Source: Pseudoalteromonas gelatinilytica (GTDB taxonomy: Bacteria; Pseudomonadota; Gammaproteobacteria; Enterobacterales; Alteromonadaceae). From it: 64,000 nt of DNA. Positions 54,504 to 63,728 of the stretch are shown here, piece after piece (position 1 is the stretch's first letter; every line of letters begins with the position of its first letter). The notes beneath the pieces are model-generated. The model searched no databases and was not told the DNA's origin. It was given only the letters and a program-made list of their open reading frames with translations. Made by a program: the position numbers and the translations under genes. Location of the stretch: contig NZ_LRRU01000010.1 of assembly GCF_001641615.1 (NCBI RefSeq), positions 1 through 64,000 of the forward strand. The letters run 5' to 3'.

Positions 54504-54662
54504 ATTAAGTTTTTGTTCAGTTTGGTTTGTAAAATTAATACATTTGTCTACACTGATTGTTGTGAAAAGTTAACAGTTGTAACTTTGTGTTTAATGTTGT
54601 AACCAAGGAAGGTAAGCATCATTTCTTGGCTGCATAGATTTTGCAAATCAAGGAATTGAACA

Positions 54663-55604
54663 ATGAAAGCACTTCTTCTTTTACTCCCTCTCAGCGGTTC
54701 GGCTCTTGCTGTTAACCCCTCTTTTAGCGAAGTTCGACTCGGTTTTGAAACGATTAGCTACAGTGAAACACTCAATGATGTAGCGGGATTTGGAAAGCTG
54801 AGTCAATCAATTGATGTTACTAACCCCGCAATACGACAGATATCATATACAGGGATTGATGATACATGGGGCTTTTATATTGAAAGCGCAGCAACAATTT
54901 CGACTGAAATTGAAACTGAAACTTGGCACTTGGCTGAGTTTGGCGATATTCAAGAAAATGCATTTAAAACGAAAGCGAATGAGATTGGTTTTAAAGGCGC
55001 ATATAACTTTTCAAAAGCGATACAATTCACCCTAGGTACCAAGTTTTTTACGTCGAGTTTTACACGTTCAAATTTTGCCTTTGTGCAGCCTGGTGCAGCG
55101 GCATTTGATGAGGCACTTATTGCTATCTCAGCGGATCCCGATAACCCAGCACGTTTTACCTTGCCGGGTATGAACAATGCAAACAATATAGGTGACCAAC
55201 AAGACTACAATTCTCAGCTTCGACCTGTGGTCTCTGTGTCAGAAGATCAAATGGGTATCTTGCTTACTTTAGGTGCTCGTTACGATAGCCGTTTGAAAGA
55301 CAGTTTTAATAAATACAGTTGGTATGCCGAAGCTGAGCTGAGTACGCCAATGTACTCAGAAATTCAAAACACCCAATTTGAAACAACCACGCTTACCGAC
55401 AGCTTTAATGGCTGGGGAGTGTTGGGGAGAGTGGGACTGCGTTATCAAATAATGTCGCATATTGCGTTAATGGGCGGTATTGATGCGCAATACAAGTCTC
55501 GCGATATTGTGACCAAGAATCTTGAAAATGGTCAACGTCTGCGCGTGCCTGAAGTTGAATATAGTAATGTGTCATTTGCCGTTGGTTTACAGTGGAGCTA
55601 TTAA
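54663..55604 (+). CDS. Outer-membrane beta-barrel protein, first gene of a lipoprotein operon
   Basis: This 313-aa exported protein has a short signal peptide (~1-16, LLPLSGSALA). It shows alternating amphipathic strands and ends in the aromatic LQWSY, as outer-membrane barrels do. No family is recognised. An N-terminal EVRLGFETISYSETL strand and SNVSFAVGLQWSY at the end suggest a small barrel of about 10-14 strands. Its stop codon overlaps the next gene's start (TAATG), so it is translationally coupled to the 333-aa lipoprotein. Function unknown. Confidence 0.75.
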   Translation: MKALLLLLPLSGSALAVNPSFSEVRLGFETISYSETLNDVAGFGKLSQSIDVTNPAIRQISYTGIDDTWGFYIESAATISTEIETETWHLAEFGDIQENAFKTKANEIGFKGAYNFSKAIQFTLGTKFFTSSFTRSNFAFVQPGAAAFDEALIAISADPDNPARFTLPGMNNANNIGDQQDYNSQLRPVVSVSEDQMGILLTLGARYDSRLKDSFNKYSWYAEAELSTPMYSEIQNTQFETTTLTDSFNGWGVLGRVGLRYQIMSHIALMGGIDAQYKSRDIVTKNLENGQRLRVPEVEYSNVSFAVGLQWSY

Positions 55605-56605
55605 TGAACAAGTTAGTCATTGTTAGCTCGATATTCATTTGTGCTTTATCTGGATGTAAAACTATTGATTCTGTACAGCAAGATTTAGGTTCTCTAGCTA
55701 GTAGTATTACCGGCGAAGAAGCAACACCTGAGCAAATACGTGCAGCATTTGATAAAGCCCAAAGTGTCTTCCAAGAAGCCCTTAGTGCTTATAATCAAAT
55801 AGATGCAGATAACCTAGCGCAATTTGATGAGGAGCGTGTAACTAAGGCTCGCAAAGTATGGGCGGTGCTAGAACCTGAATTTAATGAACTACGGTTAGCT
55901 CCTGAATATGCGCTAAAAAGCGCGTCACTATTTTCATCGGATACAGTTTCAGATGAAATCATGTCTCAAAGTCAGGAAGTCATTTCGTTGGTTGCTGAAG
56001 CGCAGCTTGCTAAGCAAAGGATCACTTCTGTTTTACAGCCAATAAGAGATGAGTTTGCAATTTTAGATCAATTGGATGCGGAAACCTCTTATGAGAAGCG
56101 TTATCGAGAGCTAGATAAGCAACATCAGCAATTAAAGGAAATGCTCATCGATGGACAAGAGCAACAAGTTGCTGAATATGTACCTAAGCTATTAGGACAA
56201 CTCATTGATTTAGAAAAAGACGCCGTTGTGCAGTTTTATTTTTCTCAGTATATCGAAAAAATTTATGCAATAGCTAATTCCAAAAAAGTCGATATTTTTC
56301 CGACTGTTTATCAGGACGTTCGCAAGCAATTAGAACAAGGCGAAGCATACAGCAAAGCGAACTATCGTGAGTACGAGCAAATTAAACAACAAGCAGCATT
56401 ATTGTCACTGCAAATAGATCGTATTGATAGCCTCTATGCTGAGTACTTGGAGCAAAAAGCGGCTATTGATAAAGACACCGTTGAAGCACACATGCTGAGT
56501 CTAGAAAGTGAAATTTATGCACTGACTATGGCAGCAGGCTTAGGCGACCTTAGAGGCCTGCCATTCCAAGAGCAGCTTCAGCAAGTAAGAAAAGCAATTA
56601 ATTGA
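55604..56605 (+). CDS. Coiled-coil lipoprotein (long paralogue of 20295-20666)
   Basis: This 333-aa predicted lipoprotein has its lipobox at Cys18 (ALSGC). Its N-terminal ~130 residues match the 123-aa lipoprotein at 20295. The remainder (~130-333) is helical and charged with coiled-coil character (YEKRYRELDKQHQQLKEML; YREYEQIKQQAALLSLQIDR). ATG 55604 is chosen because it overlaps the barrel gene stop and has GGAG 8 bp upstream; an in-frame GTG at 55592 is less likely. Role unknown; perhaps a periplasmic tether or partner of the barrel. Confidence 0.78.
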   Translation: MNKLVIVSSIFICALSGCKTIDSVQQDLGSLASSITGEEATPEQIRAAFDKAQSVFQEALSAYNQIDADNLAQFDEERVTKARKVWAVLEPEFNELRLAPEYALKSASLFSSDTVSDEIMSQSQEVISLVAEAQLAKQRITSVLQPIRDEFAILDQLDAETSYEKRYRELDKQHQQLKEMLIDGQEQQVAEYVPKLLGQLIDLEKDAVVQFYFSQYIEKIYAIANSKKVDIFPTVYQDVRKQLEQGEAYSKANYREYEQIKQQAALLSLQIDRIDSLYAEYLEQKAAIDKDTVEAHMLSLESEIYALTMAAGLGDLRGLPFQEQLQQVRKAIN

Positions 56606-56615
56606 GTAAACCAAG

Positions 56616-56640
56616 AGCCACAGTTCGCTGTGGCTTTTTA
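56616..56640 (+). terminator. Terminator after the coiled-coil lipoprotein gene
   Basis: AGCCACAG pairs with CTGTGGCT around a TTCG tetraloop, then TTTTA. It separates the two-gene unit from the large lipoprotein gene, 73 bp before its ATG. Confidence 0.85.
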
Positions 56641-56713
56641 TCAACGTTAAGGGATTTAGCGTTTAAATAGCTAAGAGTTTCCCTGCTATAAGCGAATGTA
56701 ATGGAGTATAGAT

Positions 56714-59700
56714 ATGTTAATTCAAAAGCGGCTGTTAGCCGCGATTTTTGGTACCTTATTTTTAGTTGGATGCGGGGGAGGTGGAAGTAGTGACTCTGGA
56801 ACTAAACCAGATCCTGTAGACCCCGTTAATCAAAGTCCAACAGTTTCTATTAGTGCTGACTCAGAGGGCACAGAGCAAACCTCATTTAAATTAAGCGCCG
56901 TAGCTGGTGATAGCGACGGTAGCATTGCTTCTTATAGTTGGACATCTGATGCTAGTTTTGATTTTGCACAAAGCGGTGGCTTAACAAGCGCAGAAGCTAC
57001 TTTTCAAACACCTGATATAGATGCTGATACAACTGTTAACTTCACTGTCACTGTAACAGATAACGATGGGGCAACAGCTTCAGCAAAGCATAGCGTTATA
57101 TTTAAACGAAATGTATCAACAGTGACAATTACCGGGATAGTAACGGATCAACCAATTGCTAATGCAGAGTTAGAGATTAATGTCGGTAGTGATGTCTTTT
57201 CGGTCAATGCAGATCCAACCGGGCGCTATACAATAGAGCTTGTTGTGGACGAATCTGCAAGTGAAAAGCTTGTGCTGGTTAAAGCAAAAGGTCTTGATAG
57301 CACCAATCCTGGGGTTGTTTTCGTTTCACAGTTAAGCTCAATTCAAGCGTTATTGGAACAGGCTGGTGAGGATAATACGCTTGATAGTGAAGACAACTTT
57401 GGCGTCAACATCACGAATGTGACGACCGCAGAGTATGCGCTTTTAACGCGTAATAATGAAGAACCTCAATCTGTCGAAGAGCTAAACGCAGCGTTACTAA
57501 ATGTTGATGCTGATGAAAAAATCCTATTGGCAACTCTTATCAAAATCATCGTGGATAATGCTGACTATGTTCTTCCTGAAGGCGTAGAAAATACACTCGA
57601 TCTTGTCAGTGACGAAGATACCGCTAAGAGTTTTGAAGATGAAGTAAATGAGAAAGATCCTGATCTCATTGAAGAGACGAAAGAAGAAATTAAAAAAGAT
57701 GAAAACTTAGTTTCTGATAGCGATGAGCCTATTGTTGGTGATTTTATCGTTAACTCACCTCGTTATTATAACAATGATGCATATCACCTTGTCCTGGCAA
57801 GTGACGGTACGGGTGAACTTAATGCAAATACAAGCTCAACACTGACAATGAGTAAAGAATCAGGAGTGTATACTTTAGCATTGGCAAATAGTGTAGTGAC
57901 TTACACTGATGAATATAACGATGGCAATGAATCTTATATTGCGCAAACAAAATTAACAGATATTAGTTTTCAAGTTTTAGCAGAAAACGAGGTTTTCAGA
58001 ACGATTGAAGTAACTCAAACCACACAGCGAACATTGGACTACCAAAATGGTAGTGAACCCGTTGTGGAGCCTTCAAGTACTCGAACCTATACAACAAACC
58101 TGATTGATAAAACTAAAACAATAGCACTAAACACTGCTGAGTTAACAGAAAACACATGGATTTTAGACCTCAGAGACAATGATTACGATTCTGCGTCATC
58201 TGATGATGAACCTGAAACTTTACGCTTTTATGCCGATGGTACAGGAGATGTAACGGGTGAAAGTAGTGAGGTATTTAGTTGGGTACTCAATGATACTAAG
58301 TTATCTATTAGTTATGATGAAAATGGTGAAATTGGGCTAATTGAGTTTTGGTTCACGAAAGCCCTCTCTGCGGGCTATCAAGTTGTAGCATTAGACACTA
58401 GTTTTGATGAGCCAAGTAATACATTAACAGGCTTAATGATTAAAAAAGCGAATGTAACAACAACCGATGAGGATATTATTGGTCGTTGGCATGGTTTTGT
58501 TGGTACTTCTCAATCTTATGATTTGAATATTTACCCTGATGGTAGTGTTGCTATTGGTTTAGGTTATTCAAGTTTCCAAGGTCATATTGAAGATGGCAAT
58601 TTCTCTAGAAAACGCTTTTATTCAGAAACATATGGTCTTGTTTCAAGCTGTGATGGCTTTGCTGATGACTGTTACCTTGAAAGTGAAATGCAACATGAAT
58701 TCATTAACATTATTGGTAGCACCTATTACATTATCAGAACGCTAACTTATTACACTATGGCTGGTGAGGCATATGATGAAGTTAAATCGGTATTCATTTA
58801 TGAATACAGTAAAGACTTGTCATACTCAGCCTTTACTGAAGAGCTATTAGAGGGTTCTATTTTATTTTATAAAGATGATAGCTCTTCAGATGCGATTTAC
58901 ATGCAATATAATGACTTAGGTGAAGTAGAGTATGTTGTCAGTTTTGATGGTGTTGAGCATATAGCAACGTTCAATGATGGCGTATTAAGCTATCAAGTTG
59001 ATGGTAATACGTGGTTTGTTGAACTGGTTTCTGCGGATGAAAATGCTGTTACTATTTGCCGATACCAACAAGGAAGTAGTTGTTCAGCTGATACGCAAAT
59101 TAGTTACTTACCTAAGCGCCCTAAAGTAACCTTAACTGTGAATCCATCTCAGAACGGTAACCTCTCACCTACCAGTCAAACTTCGTATTGGTACCAATAT
59201 GCATCTTTCGTAATTAGCCCTGATGAAGGGTATGTTATTGACGAAATTACAGGATGCGAAGGATATATTGAAGGAGGCTATTATCTTGTCTATACCACAG
59301 GTGCTGATTGCGATATTACCGCAACGTTTAAACCTGCATTATTAGCTTCTGGCGAGTATATTTTAAATAACAGTGATTTATATAATGCACCAGCCTTGGG
59401 CTTATTACTAAATGCGGATAACACTGGCGCTGTAACTCTCAACGGTAGTTCAAATATCAACTGGTATGAAGTTGATGATCACATTGAGTTATCACCTATC
59501 GATAGTATCGTTGTAGAAGAATATATCTCTTTCCCTGATGGTATGACTGAGGTTCAGTATCGAACTGAGATCAGTTACGCTGAGTTAATGCCAATGGCAG
59601 AAAAAGGGCTTAATTGGCATTGGCTAACAGTTGAATATAGCTATTACGAGAATGACGTTTTAGTGAATACCAGCTCTGAAAGTTCCAATGTTTATGCTTT

Positions 59701-60718
59701 TGCTGATGGCGATGAAATTGCTGTTGCTAGTGATGATGTCGTAGGGCAATGGGCAGTAAGCGCAGAACAAGGAGGAGTGCTATTAAATATGCAGATCAAT
59801 GCTGACGGAACGGGCTCTTACATAGATATTTTGAATGATGAGCAAGATACGTTTAGTTGGCAGATCATTGATAGCAACTTAGTACTTAATCACAACAGTG
59901 ATAATTCAACAGATACTCTCTACTTCACTAAAAATATCAACGTTGGTTACCAATTCTTAGACCAGGGTAATGATAGCGAAGGGGATTATGTAGATGCAGG
60001 CATGTTTGTTAAACGCAATGAAGTAGCCATTAATACAGGTAATTTTTCTGGTCGTCATCGATTTAGAGAGGGCCATGAAATTGATTCGCATTGGAGTGAA
60101 ATCCAAATTTATGACGATGGTGAAATCTTCTTTACCTTTAGTACAAGTTCATTTCAGGGAAGCTTTGTTAATAACCGCTATATTAGAAGGCTTTATGTAG
60201 ATACTAGCTCTGGAGGTTGGGAAACAACTGACTTCTGTGATACTAGCTTAGATACATGTTTCCTTTATGGTGAGTTTGTTTACAAGCTAATTGCTATTGA
60301 TGGAGCCCGATATTTTGTCGAGCGTACTGTGGCGTTCGATGATAATGGCACTGGGGTGCTAGAAAAATTCTCTGCCAATCTATATGTACATGATTATGCT
60401 AGTTCAACAGCAGTTGATAAATTCTACGACTACAACTTATATAGCTTCACTTTATATGAGAGCGATGGCACAACATGGTCATTAAGTGAGCAGGATTATA
60501 ATGAAGATAGTCAGTCTTACGATTACTCACTGACGATTGGAGATCAAAGTATCACGGGTGTTCAATTGGTTGATGGTAAATTGTCATTTATTGAAAATGG
60601 CCAAGACACGCTGCTTGAGCTTATCAGTAACAATCGTACCGAACTCGTTTTCTGTAAGTATTTAGCAGGTAATAGTTGTCAGTCACAAGATCAAGTTTCC
60701 CTTTCTATGAGCAATTAA
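56714..60718 (+). CDS. Very large acidic lipoprotein (paralogue of 16738-20241)
   Basis: This 1334-aa predicted lipoprotein has its lipobox at Cys20 (LVGCGGGG), a Gly/Ser/Asp linker and a PKD-like domain (~42-136). The ~205-residue segment shared with the 1167-aa protein follows (TVTITGIVTDQPI, DNFGVNITNVTTAEYALL, VDADEKILLATLIKIIVDN). Then come two copies of a larger lipocalin-like beta module (WILDL.. and GQWAVS.., each followed by GRWHGFVG/SGRHRFRE). Between them sits a ~70-residue bacterial-repeat/InlB-B-like domain (VTLTVNPSQNGNLSPTSQTS), absent from the paralogue. TGGAG precedes the ATG. Predicted surface lipoprotein of unknown function. Confidence 0.75.
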   Translation: MLIQKRLLAAIFGTLFLVGCGGGGSSDSGTKPDPVDPVNQSPTVSISADSEGTEQTSFKLSAVAGDSDGSIASYSWTSDASFDFAQSGGLTSAEATFQTPDIDADTTVNFTVTVTDNDGATASAKHSVIFKRNVSTVTITGIVTDQPIANAELEINVGSDVFSVNADPTGRYTIELVVDESASEKLVLVKAKGLDSTNPGVVFVSQLSSIQALLEQAGEDNTLDSEDNFGVNITNVTTAEYALLTRNNEEPQSVEELNAALLNVDADEKILLATLIKIIVDNADYVLPEGVENTLDLVSDEDTAKSFEDEVNEKDPDLIEETKEEIKKDENLVSDSDEPIVGDFIVNSPRYYNNDAYHLVLASDGTGELNANTSSTLTMSKESGVYTLALANSVVTYTDEYNDGNESYIAQTKLTDISFQVLAENEVFRTIEVTQTTQRTLDYQNGSEPVVEPSSTRTYTTNLIDKTKTIALNTAELTENTWILDLRDNDYDSASSDDEPETLRFYADGTGDVTGESSEVFSWVLNDTKLSISYDENGEIGLIEFWFTKALSAGYQVVALDTSFDEPSNTLTGLMIKKANVTTTDEDIIGRWHGFVGTSQSYDLNIYPDGSVAIGLGYSSFQGHIEDGNFSRKRFYSETYGLVSSCDGFADDCYLESEMQHEFINIIGSTYYIIRTLTYYTMAGEAYDEVKSVFIYEYSKDLSYSAFTEELLEGSILFYKDDSSSDAIYMQYNDLGEVEYVVSFDGVEHIATFNDGVLSYQVDGNTWFVELVSADENAVTICRYQQGSSCSADTQISYLPKRPKVTLTVNPSQNGNLSPTSQTSYWYQYASFVISPDEGYVIDEITGCEGYIEGGYYLVYTTGADCDITATFKPALLASGEYILNNSDLYNAPALGLLLNADNTGAVTLNGSSNINWYEVDDHIELSPIDSIVVEEYISFPDGMTEVQYRTEISYAELMPMAEKGLNWHWLTVEYSYYENDVLVNTSSESSNVYAFADGDEIAVASDDVVGQWAVSAEQGGVLLNMQINADGTGSYIDILNDEQDTFSWQIIDSNLVLNHNSDNSTDTLYFTKNINVGYQFLDQGNDSEGDYVDAGMFVKRNEVAINTGNFSGRHRFREGHEIDSHWSEIQIYDDGEIFFTFSTSSFQGSFVNNRYIRRLYVDTSSGGWETTDFCDTSLDTCFLYGEFVYKLIAIDGARYFVERTVAFDDNGTGVLEKFSANLYVHDYASSTAVDKFYDYNLYSFTLYESDGTTWSLSEQDYNEDSQSYDYSLTIGDQSITGVQLVDGKLSFIENGQDTLLELISNNRTELVFCKYLAGNSCQSQDQVSLSMSN

Positions 60719-60742
60719 ACGTGTAGTAAATTGTGCAATCTA

Positions 60743-60776
60743 AAACAGCCACATTTGTGGCTGTTTTTATTTTTTA
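60743..60776 (+). terminator. Terminator after the 1334-aa lipoprotein gene
   Basis: AAACAGCCAC pairs with GTGGCTGTTT around ATTT, followed by a T-rich tail. Confidence 0.88.
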
Positions 60777-60917
60777 GATTAAATATTCTAAAAGCCAAGT
60801 GTAACGATCTTAAAATTATGCATTATGCTTTGCTGGTTTACATAAAAACGCAAAAATTCCCCGCTAATTGAATTAAAATCCTCGCCAATATTCTCAACGT
60901 AATAAGGCGAGATCGAA

Positions 60918-61550
60918 ATGACTACATTAAACAACCAGAACCTTTTACAACTTCGTTTTGTAAGCCAAGCGCATATTGATGCAGTAAAGCCTTCGTTTGC
61001 TAACCTACCTGCTAATCCATACGCAGATGGTGAATTTCGTAAGCGTCGTTATTCAGTCATTAAAGTTGTTGATGGTGAATTAAAACTACAACCAACAAAA
61101 GCATTCGTGCAAGATGACTCAATCAATACCTTTCAGGGTAATGTAGAGCGCACGTATGAGAACCTTGAAGATAGCTTATTAGCGACGGATGGCATGAAGC
61201 AAATCGTTAATCAGTTCCGCGATATGACAGGTATTAGCGATGATCGCGATATAGAAATTCATCAATTTAGAATGCTTGCGATCGACAGCGACACACCTGC
61301 TGCGCCAGAAGGTGTTCACCAAGATGGTTTTGATCACGTATGTGTATGTGGTGTATCACACGAAAACCTAGAAGGTGGTGAGCTACTTGTTTACGAACAC
61401 CAACAAGCTGAACCATGTTTCAAGATGGAAATTAAAGACGGCATGTTCGCACTGATTAATGACCGTGAAGTATGGCACAACGCAACGCCAATGAATAAAG
61501 TAGACGCAAGCAAAGAAGGTTACCTTGATTGCTTCGTACTCACTGCTTAA
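60918..61550 (+). CDS. 2OG-Fe(II) dioxygenase family protein
   Basis: This 210-aa protein matches the 2OG-Fe dioxygenase family (PF10014-like) that includes free amino acid hydroxylases such as isoleucine dioxygenase. Iron ligands are visible as HQDGFDH (HxD) and the distal His in EVWHNATP, with EIHQFRMLAID and LEGGELLVYEH typical strands. It lies 9 bp before a PLP-dependent class V enzyme, so both may act on one amino acid. Substrate unknown. Confidence 0.82.
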   Translation: MTTLNNQNLLQLRFVSQAHIDAVKPSFANLPANPYADGEFRKRRYSVIKVVDGELKLQPTKAFVQDDSINTFQGNVERTYENLEDSLLATDGMKQIVNQFRDMTGISDDRDIEIHQFRMLAIDSDTPAAPEGVHQDGFDHVCVCGVSHENLEGGELLVYEHQQAEPCFKMEIKDGMFALINDREVWHNATPMNKVDASKEGYLDCFVLTA

Positions 61551-61559
61551 GGGTAACTC

Positions 61560-62798
61560 ATGAACTTAACGCAATTACGTCGCCAATTCCCTGCACTTAT
61601 GCAACAAGTTGCAGGACAGTCACCTATTTTCCTTGATGGCCCGGGTGGCTCTCAAGTGCCACAGTCAGTCTTAAGCGCTATGACTGCTTACTTGGGTTAC
61701 TACAATTCAAACTTAGGTGGTGCATTTTTCTCAAGTGACAAAACAGTCGAGTTAATGGCAAATGCTCGCCAAGCTGCAGCTGATTTATTAAATGCCCCAT
61801 CTAAAGAGCAAATCGTGTTTGGTGCAAACATGACAAGCTTAACGTTCAGCTTTAGCCGCGCTATCTCGCGTGATTGGACTAATGATGATGAAATCATCGT
61901 TACCAATGCAGATCACTTCTCAAACGTATCATCTTGGCAGCAAGCTGCTGAAGATAAAGGCGCGACAGTAAAAACGGCTCTTATCAACGAAGCTGATTGC
62001 AGCTTAGATATGGCACACTTTGAAAGCCTTTTATCTAGCAAAACAAAGCTTGTTGCAGTGACGTATGCATCAAACACCACAGGTTCAATTAATGACATTA
62101 AACGCATCGTTGAGCTTGCACATGCTGTTGGTGCGCTAGTTTATGTTGATGCCGTACATTACGCACCTCATGAACTTGTAGATGTACAAGCACTTGATTG
62201 TGACTTCTTAGCCTGCTCTGCATACAAGTTCTTTGGTCCTCACCTTGGTATTGTTTATGGTAAACGTGAACACCTTGAAGGTTTCACACCATACAAAGTT
62301 GAGCCGGCAAAAGATGTTGCGCCAGGTCGCTGGGAAACGGGTACGCAAAGTTTTGAAGCACTGGCTGGCTTAATTGCAGCTGTTGATTACATTGCTGCAA
62401 TTAGTGAACTTGACGAAAGCCATTCACGCCGAGAAAAACTTGCGGCTGCATTTGCTATTACTAAACAACATGAAATGGCATTAAGTAAGCATTTCTTAAC
62501 GCGTTTAGCTAATTATCCGCGTATAAAGTTATTCGGTATTGATGATTTAGATCGTTTAACTGAGCGTACACCGACTTTTGCCCTCACATTTGAAGGCATT
62601 GAGCCACGTATTGTGTCTGAGTTTTTAGGTAAGCAACATATTTGCGTGTGGGATGGTAATTTCTACGCCCAAGGCTTATGTAAGCAGCTCGGTGTATTAG
62701 AAACCGGCGGTGTAGTACGCATTGGTTGTATGCACTACAACACAATTGAAGAGCTTGATAAGGTTTTTGATTTATTTGATCAATTACTGGCAGGTTAA
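61560..62798 (+). CDS. Cysteine desulfurase-like class V aminotransferase-fold protein
   Basis: This 412-aa PLP enzyme of the cysteine desulfurase-like family (TIGR01976-like) has FLDGPGGSQVPQSVLSAM at the start, a VFGANMTSLTFSFSRA motif, the pyridoxal pocket VYVDAVHYAPHE, and the PLP Lys in ACSAYKFFGPHLG. The usual mobile-loop Cys of IscS/SufS is not evident, so it may not be a sulfur donor. It is in an operon with the 2OG dioxygenase; a joint amino acid modification pathway is inference. Confidence 0.85.
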   Translation: MNLTQLRRQFPALMQQVAGQSPIFLDGPGGSQVPQSVLSAMTAYLGYYNSNLGGAFFSSDKTVELMANARQAAADLLNAPSKEQIVFGANMTSLTFSFSRAISRDWTNDDEIIVTNADHFSNVSSWQQAAEDKGATVKTALINEADCSLDMAHFESLLSSKTKLVAVTYASNTTGSINDIKRIVELAHAVGALVYVDAVHYAPHELVDVQALDCDFLACSAYKFFGPHLGIVYGKREHLEGFTPYKVEPAKDVAPGRWETGTQSFEALAGLIAAVDYIAAISELDESHSRREKLAAAFAITKQHEMALSKHFLTRLANYPRIKLFGIDDLDRLTERTPTFALTFEGIEPRIVSEFLGKQHICVWDGNFYAQGLCKQLGVLETGGVVRIGCMHYNTIEELDKVFDLFDQLLAG

Positions 62799-62841
62799 AT
62801 CTGAGTTGTTAGTTTTAATTAAGCTATAAGTTATAAGTTTT

Positions 62842-62868
62842 AAGCAGCCTGAGTGGGCTGCTTTTTTA
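62842..62868 (+). terminator. Intrinsic terminator of the dioxygenase/PLP-enzyme operon
   Basis: AAGCAGCC pairs with GGCTGCTT around a 6-nt loop, followed by a T-run. Confidence 0.88.
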
Positions 62869-62933
62869 TTGCCATAAAAAAGCGCAACATCAAACGTTGC
62901 ACTCCTTCTACTAATAGCTTTAGCTTAGCTTAG

Positions 62934-62982
62934 TACCGCTTACCGCTTACCGCTTACCGCTTACCGCTTACCGCTTACCGCT
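62934..62982 (+). repeat. Heptamer tandem repeat TACCGCT x 7
   Basis: Seven perfect 7-bp units end five bases from the stop codon of the convergent oxygenase gene, the same placement as the CTAGCAC array at 31538. The sequence differs from that array but unit length and position agree. Confidence 0.95.
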
Positions 62983-62987
62983 TAGCA

Positions 62988-63692
62988 TTAGGATTGTGGT
63001 TGGCCATAAATTTGTTCCGCGCGGTTGAATAAGACCCACGAGGTTAAAATATACTTATCATTTGAAATTGGCTTATTACCACGGTGCGTGTGAGTAAAGT
63101 AGCCTGGCGCTACGACCATAGTGCCTTGTTTAGGTGATATTTTTCGTTGTTGATAGTAAAACTCAGTTTCACCACCTTCTTCTACATCATTTAAATAGAA
63201 CATAAATAACAGCACGCGATGCAGAGCTTCGTTGTGGCCAGCTTGCGGGTATACCTCGCTATGCCAATAAGGGTAGCCACCTTTATTGATATCGTATTTC
63301 TGTGCTTGAATTGGACCCATGCGGAAAATTTGCTGCACGAGTAATGGCAATTGTGGTTTGCCGACTTCTTCAAAGTTATCTTGTGTTAGGTCAACAGGTT
63401 CGCCTGTTTGCGGATGGTAAACTTTTAAACCAAAGGCACCAATCATCATAAAAATATGCTCTTCAAGGTACTTGAAGATGTAACCTGCAGTCGTTTGTTG
63501 AACGTGTTTAAGTTGCTCAGCGTATTCAGGATGATTATTAAGGTATAAATCGCGGCTGTCTTTTTTCGCTAGATCCACTCCGCCTGAGGTAATGCCTTGT
63601 TTTAAATGCGGGCTTTGTTCAAATACCGTGATAAAGTTGTCGCAAAATTCTTTGCTGAGGGCGTTTTCGTATACGCGAATAAAGTCCGTCAT
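62988..63692 (-). CDS. 2OG-Fe(II) oxygenase (prolyl 4-hydroxylase-like) with an HxE metal motif
   Basis: This 234-aa protein has the double-stranded beta-helix core of prolyl 4-hydroxylase-like oxygenases: YPYWHSEVYPQ (first metal motif, HxE instead of the usual HxD), LLFMFYLNDVEEGGETEF, and the distal His in GYFTHTHRGNKP followed by a basic residue region for 2-oxoglutarate (SNDKYILTSW). It is probably a cytoplasmic hydroxylase. Substrate unknown. It is divergent from the thioesterase gene. Confidence 0.83.
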   Translation of the reverse strand: MTDFIRVYENALSKEFCDNFITVFEQSPHLKQGITSGGVDLAKKDSRDLYLNNHPEYAEQLKHVQQTTAGYIFKYLEEHIFMMIGAFGLKVYHPQTGEPVDLTQDNFEEVGKPQLPLLVQQIFRMGPIQAQKYDINKGGYPYWHSEVYPQAGHNEALHRVLLFMFYLNDVEEGGETEFYYQQRKISPKQGTMVVAPGYFTHTHRGNKPISNDKYILTSWVLFNRAEQIYGQPQS

Positions 63693-63728
63693 GAGCTACC
63701 TTTAGTTTATATTTTTTATAGGGTTACT

